The notes below the pieces were generated by a model that searched no databases, was not told where the DNA came from, and saw only the letters and a list, made by a program, of their open reading frames with translations. The position numbers were made by a program, and so were the translations under genes. This document shows positions 1 through 5,233 of a stretch of 5,534 bases of DNA, one piece after another. Each line of letters begins with the position of its first letter. Within the stretch, counting starts at the first letter, position 1. The DNA is from Loktanella sp. UBA3435 (GTDB taxonomy: Bacteria; Pseudomonadota; Alphaproteobacteria; Rhodobacterales; Rhodobacteraceae). The stretch lies in contig DFSO01000054.1 of NCBI GenBank assembly GCA_002378665.1, positions 33,705 to 39,238 on the forward strand. Direction: 5' to 3'.

Positions 1-51
1 TGGCGCTTGCGCCGTAGTTTGGACGCGGTAAAGGCGGAGGCGGGGCGATGA
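1..51 (+). CDS. C-terminal tail of an upstream gene (partial, unidentified)
   Basis: Frame 1 is open from the window edge and encodes WRLRRSLDAVKAEAGR before a TGA at 49-51. That stop overlaps the response regulator ATG at 48 in an ATGA arrangement, the usual sign of translational coupling inside an operon. The tail is basic and helical-looking, with no recognisable motif in 16 residues, so no function can be given. If real, the two-component pair is transcribed from a promoter further upstream together with this gene. The alternative is that the region is only a leader: another frame stops at TAG 15-17, and a good Shine-Dalgarno (GGAGG, 36-40) lies ahead of the ATG either way. Confidence 0.45.
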   Translation, partial: WRLRRSLDAVKAEAGR

Positions 52-737
52 GCCAGCATATTTTGATCGCGGACGACGACGCAGGTATTCGTGACGTGTT
101 GCGCATGGCGTTCGAGCCTGCGGGGTTCACGGTTTCGGTGGCCGCCGACGGGCAGGCGGCGTTGGAAATGGCCCGCAGTCTCAGCCCCGATTTGGTGGTG
201 TTTGATATCGGCATGCCAGAGATGGACGGCCTGACCGTTTGTCGCGAAATCCGTAAAACGAGCGAAATGCCAATCCTGTTTTTGACCGCCCAAAGCGACG
301 AGGTGGACCGTATTGTGGGCCTTGAGATGGGGGCGGATGACTACGTCGCCAAACCGTTCTCGCCGCGTGAAGTCGTGGCCCGCGTGCGGGCGATTATGAA
401 GCGGTCGGTGCCTGCGTCTGCGCCCTCGGTCGTGTTGCGGCGCGGTGTGTTGAGCGTTGATCCGAGCCGTCATGCCTGCCGCATTGGCGAGGCGGCGGTG
501 GTGCTGACCTCGCGCGAAATGGAGCTGTTGGTGCAGTTGATGCGCAGGCCCGATAACGTGATGTCGCGCCCAGCGATTGTGGATGCGGTTTACGGCACGA
601 ATATTCATGTGAGCGACCGCACGATGGACAGCCATTTGCGCAATTTGCGTGCGAAGTTGTCTCAGGCGGGCTGTGCTGAGGCGATTGAAACGGTGCACGG
701 TGTTGGTATTCGGATGGGTCCATGTCGCGCCGTGTGA
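48..737 (+). CDS. OmpR/PhoB-family response regulator (CreB-like receiver)
   Basis: A cytoplasmic two-component transcription factor of 229 residues, the normal size for the family. Residues 1-118 form the receiver: acidic pocket D9/D10, phosphoacceptor D53 in VVFDIGMP, T80 at the end of the LFLT strand, and K102 in AKPFSPREV. Residues about 125-225 form a winged-helix DNA-binding domain, with recognition helix DRTMDSHLRNLRAKL (190-204) and a wing ending VHGVGIRM. The stretch EVDRIVGLEMGADDYVAKPF is close to what I remember of E. coli CreB, but the family is large and this alone does not make it an orthologue, so no symbol is given. The ATG at 48 follows GGAGG (36-40) by 7 bases. All key residues are intact, so it should be phosphorylatable. 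It overlaps the kinase gene by 16 bases, so the two are presumably cognate. The target genes cannot be read from the sequence. Confidence 0.95.
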   Translation: MSQHILIADDDAGIRDVLRMAFEPAGFTVSVAADGQAALEMARSLSPDLVVFDIGMPEMDGLTVCREIRKTSEMPILFLTAQSDEVDRIVGLEMGADDYVAKPFSPREVVARVRAIMKRSVPASAPSVVLRRGVLSVDPSRHACRIGEAAVVLTSREMELLVQLMRRPDNVMSRPAIVDAVYGTNIHVSDRTMDSHLRNLRAKLSQAGCAEAIETVHGVGIRMGPCRAV

Positions 738-1648
738 TCGTCAAATGGCGGCCGCCCCTGTGGTTCGTTATCGCGGGCACATTGGCGGCGGTATTCATGT
801 TGCCGCTGCTTGGGATCGCTTACTTTTGCGTCGCAGGTGGCGTGTTGGGCTGGGGCGAAACAAGCTGGTTGATCGGCTTGATGGCGTTTCTGGTCACGGC
901 GATTTTGGGGTTCCTGTTGTGGCGGTTGGTGCTGCGGCCTGTGGAGGCTTTGACGACATACGCGAAAGGAGTTGCCGAAGGCGGTGCGGCCGATGCGCCG
1001 GTGCATTTCGGCACGCCAGAGATTTCGCAATTGGGGGCTGCTGTCGGGCGGATGCATACGGTTTTGCAGGCCCGCACGGATGTTTTGCGGTCTTATGCCG
1101 ATCACGTGACCCACGAGTTGAAGTCGCCTTTGACAGTGATTGCGGGGGCTGCGGAATTGCTGCGTGATCCTGCGATGGCGCAAGCAGACCGCGCGGCGTT
1201 GCTGGATCGGGTTGAGGCGGCGACAAAGCGAATGAACGCCTTGCTAGAGGCGCAGCATGCGCTGGCGCAAGCACAAGAACCGATGCCTACGGGGACCTGC
1301 CGATTGTCTGATGTGAGCCAAGGTGCGCAAGTGATCCGCGACGGCGTTTTGCCGATCAATGGTGATGCGATGCGGCTGGTCATGGCGCATCTGATGGGCA
1401 ATGCAAAAGCGCACGGCGCGACCCAAGTGACCGCAGAATTTACGGGCGACACCGTGGTTGGGTCTGACAACGGTTCGGGGATATCGGACGGTAATCGGGA
1501 TCGGATTTTCGACCCGTTTTTCACCACGCGCAGGGATGCGGGCGGCGCGGGCATGGGGCTTGCGATTGTGAGCCGCATGTTGGCCGCACAGGGGGCGAGT
1601 ATCGCGCTGGGCGAAGGGTCTGGTGCGACGTTTGTGATTACAGTTTGA
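722..1648 (+). CDS. Membrane sensor histidine kinase, compact two-helix type
   Basis: A 308-residue kinase, presumed partner of the preceding regulator. Two hydrophobic helices (about 13-40 and 49-71) are separated by only about 8-10 polar residues, so almost nothing is exposed to the periplasm. A HAMP-like linker follows (about 68-118, RPVEALT at its start). The HisKA helix carries H131 in HELKSP. The ATPase domain shows an N box (LMGNAKAHG, N227), G1 (SDNGSGIS, D249), F box (IFDPFFTT, 262-269) and G2 (GAGMGLAIV, 275-283), so catalysis looks intact. The stretch between the second dimerisation helix and the N box is short (H131 to N227 is 96 residues); I think a beta-hairpin of the ATPase domain is reduced. 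The start lies within the regulator gene; GGATGGG (712-718) is a weak ribosome site, and coupling to the upstream gene is likely. Its stimulus is unknown. CreC-type kinases normally have a periplasmic domain, which is missing here. Confidence 0.93.
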   Translation: MSRRVIVKWRPPLWFVIAGTLAAVFMLPLLGIAYFCVAGGVLGWGETSWLIGLMAFLVTAILGFLLWRLVLRPVEALTTYAKGVAEGGAADAPVHFGTPEISQLGAAVGRMHTVLQARTDVLRSYADHVTHELKSPLTVIAGAAELLRDPAMAQADRAALLDRVEAATKRMNALLEAQHALAQAQEPMPTGTCRLSDVSQGAQVIRDGVLPINGDAMRLVMAHLMGNAKAHGATQVTAEFTGDTVVGSDNGSGISDGNRDRIFDPFFTTRRDAGGAGMGLAIVSRMLAAQGASIALGEGSGATFVITV

Positions 1649-1682
1649 AGATGCTGCACGCGCCATTTCGTCCTTACGGGGT

Positions 1683-1700
1683 GATGGGTTAAAACCCATC
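1683..1700. repeat. REP-like palindrome (GATGGGTT / AACCCATC)
   Basis: Arms 1683-1690 and 1693-1700 are perfect reverse complements; as a hairpin this is a 7-bp stem (GATGGGT/ACCCATC) with a TAAA loop. It lies 34 bases after the kinase stop. The flanks (ACGG before, CTACC after) extend the symmetry imperfectly. From memory, dispersed palindromes built on GGGTGGGTTnnAACCCACC occur in roseobacter genomes, so this may be one copy of an interspersed repeat. No T-run follows, so it is not a standard intrinsic terminator, though it could protect the 3' end of the kinase transcript. Confidence 0.55.
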
Positions 1701-1741
1701 CTACCTTGGCGCTCGACCTAACAACCGGAGGGACTTATCGT

Positions 1742-1761
1742 CGTTTCGGCGCTAAGAAACG
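1742..1761. promoter_or_regulatory. Inverted repeat CGTTTC-N8-GAAACG, possible operator
   Basis: CGTTTC (1742-1747) and GAAACG (1756-1761) are perfect reverse complements spaced by 8 bases. A further GTTTCG half-site sits at 1779-1784. They lie in the intergenic DNA about 85-105 bases before the start of the purine operon. Symmetry and position would suit a dimeric regulator, or a short hairpin in a leader transcript. Six-base arms can occur by chance, and no regulator gene is nearby to support the idea. Confidence 0.25.
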
Positions 1762-1792
1762 CATTAAAATCTAACGGTGTTTCGTGATTTAT

Positions 1793-1832
1793 TTGAAAGT
1801 CGAATGAATTGTATTGGATTAACGTATGCCAA
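1793..1832 (+). promoter_or_regulatory. Putative promoter/operator of the purine operon
   Basis: This AT-rich stretch directly precedes the first gene of the operon. TTGAAA (1793-1798) resembles a -35 box, but at 17-18 bases only a poor -10 (GATTAA, 1817-1822) is found. The interrupted palindrome TTGG-N11-CCAA (1814-1832) has six of nine base pairs symmetric and ends 3 bases before the Shine-Dalgarno, a position where a bound repressor would block expression. The TTGG/CCAA arms recall the outer bases of some IclR- and LysR-type operators, which control ureide and purine genes in other bacteria, but the match is too short to name a regulator. Confidence 0.25.
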
Positions 1833-1835
1833 ACT

Positions 1836-1839
1836 GGAG
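1836..1839 (+). promoter_or_regulatory. Shine-Dalgarno GGAG deciding the GTG start at 1846
   Basis: GGAG lies 6 bases ahead of GTG 1846, good spacing for initiation there. The frame is open further upstream to GTG 1777 and ATG 1804, but neither has a comparable ribosome site, and PuuE proteins normally begin just before the conserved YPRD segment, which starts 3 codons after GTG 1846. Confidence 0.65.
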
Positions 1840-1845
1840 AGTAGA

Positions 1846-3246
1846 GTGAATAGATACCCGCGTGATATGTCCGGCCATGGGCCAGTGCCGCCAGAAGCCA
1901 ATTGGCCCGATGGTGCCAGGATTGCTGTTCAAATTGTCCTTAATTATGAAGAGGGTGGCGAGAATAACGTCCTGCACGGCGATGCCGCGTCAGAGGCATT
2001 TTTGTCCGAGATCGTCGGGGCTGCCGCATGGCCGAACATGCGCCACTGGAACATGGAAAGCATCTATGAATACGGCGCGCGTGCTGGGTTTTGGCGTTTG
2101 CACCGTATGCTCTCTGACCTGCCCGTCACGGTTTACGGTGTAGCGACGGCACTTGCGCGCAACCCAGAGCAGGTTTCTGCGATGAAATCCGCAAGTTGGG
2201 AGATTGCCAGCCACGGTCTGAAATGGATCGAATATAAGGACGCGCCCGAAGACGTGGAGCGTGCCGATATGGCCGAGGCGATCCGCTTGCACACCGAGGT
2301 TGTGGGCGAGCCGCCGCGTGGTTGGTACACAGGTCGTTGTTCCGAGAATACGGTCCGCTTGGCCGCTGAGACGGGGCAATTTGCCTATGTCGCAGATACT
2401 TATGCCGACGATGTGCCTTACTGGATCGAGTTTGGCCGCGATGAGCAGTTGATCGTGCCTTATACGCTGGACGCCAATGATATGCGCTTTGCGACGCCGC
2501 AGGGCTTTAACTCTGGGACGCAGTTCTTTGAGTACCTTAAGGCGAGCTTTGACACGCTTTACCGCGAAGGCGGGCGCATGATGTCGATCGGTTTGCACTG
2601 CCGTTTGATCGGTCGCCCAGGTCGGGCAGAGGCGTTGCGTCAGTTTATAGAATACGCGCAAAGCCATGAAGGCGTCTGGTTTGCGACCCGTGAACAGATT
2701 GCGGATCATTGGGCGCAGGCGCATCCGCACGTGCGGTTTGAGCGTCCATCCCAGATGGATCAGGCGCGGTTTGTGGATTTGTATGGGTCAGTGTTCGAGC
2801 ATTCCCCTTGGATTGCGACGCGTGCGCATGGGTTGGAATTGTCGCCCGCGCATGACACGGCGGCTGGGCTTCATAATGCACTGTGCCGTATGTTCCGTTC
2901 GGCCAGTGAAGAAGAGCGTCTGGGCGTCCTGCTTGCGCACCCCGATTTGGCGGGCAAGCTGGCGGCGGTAAAGCGGCTGACCGCCGAGAGCACGGCAGAG
3001 CAAGCGGGCGCTGGGCTTGATGCGCTGACCGACGACGAGCGGGCAGGGTTTATTGCGATGAATACGCAGTACACCGAAAAATTTGGCTTTCCGTTTATCA
3101 TCGCAGTGCGCGACCACACCAAGGCGAGCATCATGGCGGCGTTTGCACAGCGGGTATCGCATGACCGCCCGACCGAGTTTGCCAATGCGTGCAAGCAGGT
3201 TGAGCGGATCGCGGAATTCCGATTGAAGGATATGTTGCCACGATGA
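1846..3246 (+). CDS. puuE: Bifunctional allantoinase (PuuE) / OHCU decarboxylase (UraD)
   Basis: A 466-residue cytoplasmic fusion of two ureide-pathway enzymes. Residues 1-298 are a PuuE-type allantoinase from the polysaccharide deacetylase (NodB) fold, a family described as metal-independent: YPRDM (4-8), LNYEEGGEN (32-40), VLHGD (42-46), MESIYEYG (70-77), SHG (122-124), GWYTGR (159-164), DTYADDVPYW (184-193), NDMRF (211-215), GLHCRLIGRP (249-258). It hydrolyses S-allantoin to allantoate. Residues about 303-463 are a 2-oxo-4-hydroxy-4-carboxy-5-ureidoimidazoline decarboxylase: catalytic His in AHPDLAGK (H365), E385 in STAEQAGAG, FGFPFIIAVRDHTK (413-426), and R459 near the end. It makes the S-allantoin used by the first domain. 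The linker is about 5-10 residues. GTG is chosen because of GGAG at 1836-1839 and the family N-terminus; starts at GTG 1777 or ATG 1804 would add 23 or 14 residues with no family match. The stop overlaps the next ATG. Confidence 0.95.
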   Translation: MNRYPRDMSGHGPVPPEANWPDGARIAVQIVLNYEEGGENNVLHGDAASEAFLSEIVGAAAWPNMRHWNMESIYEYGARAGFWRLHRMLSDLPVTVYGVATALARNPEQVSAMKSASWEIASHGLKWIEYKDAPEDVERADMAEAIRLHTEVVGEPPRGWYTGRCSENTVRLAAETGQFAYVADTYADDVPYWIEFGRDEQLIVPYTLDANDMRFATPQGFNSGTQFFEYLKASFDTLYREGGRMMSIGLHCRLIGRPGRAEALRQFIEYAQSHEGVWFATREQIADHWAQAHPHVRFERPSQMDQARFVDLYGSVFEHSPWIATRAHGLELSPAHDTAAGLHNALCRMFRSASEEERLGVLLAHPDLAGKLAAVKRLTAESTAEQAGAGLDALTDDERAGFIAMNTQYTEKFGFPFIIAVRDHTKASIMAAFAQRVSHDRPTEFANACKQVERIAEFRLKDMLPR

Positions 3247-3716
3247 GCCAGACCATCCGTATCCAGCCGCTTACGACGGAAGCTTTTGCGCCATATGGTG
3301 ACGTGCTGAAATGTGATGGTGTGCCTGACAAGATCATCAACGGCGGCATGTGCGGCAGGTTCCACGATCTCGCGATTGTGGATGTTGAGGACGGGCGCGC
3401 GGGGATCAGTTTGTTCCAATCAAAGCTGCGCCAGTTGCCCTACACGCTTGAGCTTGTGGAGCGCCATCCGATTGGCTCTCAGGCCTTCATTCCCATGAGT
3501 ATGGAACCGTTTCTGGTGATCGTTGCTGATGCCGATATGACCCCTCATGCGTTTATCACCGCTCCGGGAGAGGGCATAAATTTTCACAAAGGGACGTGGC
3601 ACGGGGTGCTGACGCCGCTGTCAGGCACAGGCCTGTTCGCAGTTGTCGACCGTATCTGCGATACACCAAACTTGGAGGAGCATCTTTACGCGACGCCATA
3701 TGTTGTGACAACTTAA
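3243..3716 (+). CDS. allA: Ureidoglycolate lyase
   Basis: A cytoplasmic enzyme that splits S-ureidoglycolate into glyoxylate and urea (EC 4.3.2.3), the last step of ureide degradation. At 157 residues it matches the family (E. coli AllA is about 160). Family signatures in order: the N-terminal LTTEAFAPYGDVL (10-22), INGG and FHDLA (32-44), ERHPIGSQAFIPM (73-85), FLVIVA (90-95), the PGEGINFHKGTWHGVL cupin strand (108-123), and VVDR (134-137). The ATG overlaps the stop of the allantoinase gene (ATGA, 3243-3246), with AAGGA at 3226-3230 at a longish 12-base spacing, so translation is probably coupled. Its substrate comes from allantoate through an allantoicase or allantoate amidohydrolase/ureidoglycine pathway that is not in this window. 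I see no defect in the gene. Confidence 0.94.
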   Translation: MSQTIRIQPLTTEAFAPYGDVLKCDGVPDKIINGGMCGRFHDLAIVDVEDGRAGISLFQSKLRQLPYTLELVERHPIGSQAFIPMSMEPFLVIVADADMTPHAFITAPGEGINFHKGTWHGVLTPLSGTGLFAVVDRICDTPNLEEHLYATPYVVTT

Positions 3717-3725
3717 ACCATATGA

Positions 3726-3739
3726 CCCGCAAAAGCGGG
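3726..3739 (+). other. Small stem-loop CCCGC-AAAA-GCGGG between allA and the permease
   Basis: A 5-bp all-GC stem with an AAAA loop starts 10 bases after the allA stop, in a 51-base gap. No T-run follows (CATCACTCACC), so it is unlikely to end transcription. It could be an mRNA processing or stability element that lets the permease be expressed at a level different from the enzymes. The permease ribosome site (AAGGGA, 3754-3759) lies outside the hairpin. Confidence 0.4.
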
Positions 3740-3767
3740 CATCACTCACCAATAAGGGACGAATAAA

Positions 3768-5126
3768 ATGACAGATTCATCTATCGGGACACCGGACCAA
3801 CTCCGCGACCCCAACTATACCCCGCCGCTGGCCAAAGCCATTCCGCTGGGCATTCAACACGTGCTGGCGATGTTTGTATCAAACGTCACACCTGCGATCA
3901 TCGTTTGCGGTGCCGCTGGCATCGGCTTTGGGTCTGACCAAGGCGCGCTGGGCTTTCCAGATATGAACTACATGATCCAGATGTCGATGCTGTTCGCTGG
4001 CATCGCGACACTGTTTCAAACCGTCGGCTTTGGCCCCGTTGGCGCGCGTTTGCCAATCGTTCAAGGGACATCCTTTGCCTTTCTTCCGGTCATGATCCCA
4101 GCCGTTGTTGGCATGGGTGCTGCGGGCCTCGGTGGTCTGATGACGGGTGTGATGATCGGTGGTATCTTCCACTTTTTTATCGGTACATTCATCGGAAAAA
4201 TCCGCTTTGCGCTGCCACCATTGGTAACAGGCCTGATCGTTTTGATGATTGGTTTGGCGCTGGTTAAGGTTGGCATTCAATATGCTGCGGGCGGCGTTCC
4301 TAAGATGGGCACCGAAGATTTTGGCACAATGGCCATGTGGTTGCCTGCGCTCGTCGTGATCTTTGTGACGCTTGGCGTGAAGTTCTTTATGAAAGGCATG
4401 ATGTCTGTTGCCGCCGTTCTGGTTGGTATTATCGCAGGTTACATTGTGGCTTACTTCACGGGGCAAGTTGACTTTAGTAAGATCGGCTTTGCTGCGAACT
4501 TTGCGCTGCCAAACCCGTTCCGTTGGGGTTTTGAGCTGAACTGGGCGATCATCATAGGCATGTGTCTGATGGCTGTTGTGTCTGCGATTGAAACCGTGGG
4601 CGACGTGTCTGGTATCACCAAGGGTGGTGCGGGTCGTGAAGCGACTGACAAAGAGATCACTGGTGCGACTTTCGCTGATGGTTTGGGTACCGCGATTGCC
4701 GGTGTTTTCGGCGGCTTGCCAAACACATCCTTTAGCCAAAACGTGGGCCTGATCGCGATGACTGGCGTGATGTCACGCCATGTTGTGACAATCGGCGCGA
4801 TCTTCTTGATCGTGGCTGGCATGATCCCAAAGGTGGGTGCGGTCATCAACACTGTGCCAATCAACGTGCTTGGCGGCGGTGTGATCGTGATGTTCGGTAT
4901 GGTTGCAGCGGCTGGTATTTCGATGCTGTCCGACGTTGTGTGGAACAAGCGTAATATGGTGATCTTTGCGGTTGCTTTGTCGGTTGGTCTTGGCCTTCAG
5001 CTTGAGCCATCTGCGTTGCAGCACACTGGCAAAACACTCCAGATCCTTCTGACATCTGGCCTGTTGCCTGCTGCGATTATCGCGATTGTGCTGAACCTGC
5101 TGTTGCCTGAAAATATCGGCGAATAA
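3768..5126 (+). CDS. NCS2 (nucleobase-ascorbate transporter) family purine permease
   Basis: An inner-membrane cation-coupled importer of 452 residues, typical for the family, with about 14 hydrophobic segments. Hallmarks: GIQH (H31) in the first helix, QGTSFAF (99-105) in helix 3, AIETVGD (E275) in helix 8, FADG (D304), and the NAT signature QNVGLIAMTG (324-333) in helix 10. These match XanQ of E. coli, where I recall H31, E272, D304, Q324 and N325 being needed for function. The stretch VLMIGLALVKVGI is also nearly the same. Position 102 is Ser where XanQ has the specificity residue N93, so xanthine, urate or both remain possible. Its place after two ureide-degrading genes favours urate or xanthine over uracil. 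ATG 3768 follows AAGGGA by 8 bases. It ends 20 bases before a strong terminator and is the last gene of the operon. Confidence 0.93.
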   Translation: MTDSSIGTPDQLRDPNYTPPLAKAIPLGIQHVLAMFVSNVTPAIIVCGAAGIGFGSDQGALGFPDMNYMIQMSMLFAGIATLFQTVGFGPVGARLPIVQGTSFAFLPVMIPAVVGMGAAGLGGLMTGVMIGGIFHFFIGTFIGKIRFALPPLVTGLIVLMIGLALVKVGIQYAAGGVPKMGTEDFGTMAMWLPALVVIFVTLGVKFFMKGMMSVAAVLVGIIAGYIVAYFTGQVDFSKIGFAANFALPNPFRWGFELNWAIIIGMCLMAVVSAIETVGDVSGITKGGAGREATDKEITGATFADGLGTAIAGVFGGLPNTSFSQNVGLIAMTGVMSRHVVTIGAIFLIVAGMIPKVGAVINTVPINVLGGGVIVMFGMVAAAGISMLSDVVWNKRNMVIFAVALSVGLGLQLEPSALQHTGKTLQILLTSGLLPAAIIAIVLNLLLPENIGE

Positions 5127-5146
5127 TCTCTTTCGCTCGAAAAATG

Positions 5147-5182
5147 AAAGCCCCCCATGCAAATTGTGCGGGGGGCTTTTTT
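5147..5182 (+). terminator. Rho-independent terminator of the purine operon
   Basis: AAAGCCCCCC (5147-5156) pairs perfectly with GGGGGGCTTT (5170-5179). The 13-base apex can add a GCA/TGC pairing. The T-run is six bases (5177-5182), partly inside the stem. It begins 20 bases after the permease stop. On the opposite strand the stem is followed by TTTCATTTTT, so it could work weakly in both directions, but no convergent gene is seen. Confidence 0.93.
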
Positions 5183-5233
5183 GTGTCTGCGGAACGGGCT
5201 AGGTAGGTAAGGTGTTTAAGAGGGAGCCCCGCC

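Noticed and set aside
649..1167. Alternative + strand frame across the regulator/kinase junction
   Set aside because: Rich in Arg, Cys and Gly with no motif; it lies inside two genes whose catalytic motifs are intact in their own frames.
1725..1732. Strong Shine-Dalgarno-like CCGGAGGG in the intergenic region
   Set aside because: No ATG, GTG or TTG lies at a suitable distance downstream, so it does not define a small gene; probably chance in GC-rich DNA.
1990..2730. Long minus-strand reading frame opposite the allantoinase domain
   Set aside because: No recognisable domain and it overlaps a well-supported + strand enzyme throughout; a by-product of GC-rich codon usage.
3879..4739. Long reading frame on the minus strand opposite the permease
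   Set aside because: Composition is dominated by His, Asn, Thr, Arg and Gln, as expected from the complement of a hydrophobic membrane protein gene; no motif, and the + strand protein is clearly real.
5181..5209. Possible promoter for the antiporter (TTGTGT, 17 bases, TAGGTA)
   Set aside because: The -10 matches the consensus at only two positions and the -35 overlaps the terminator T-run; too weak to annotate.
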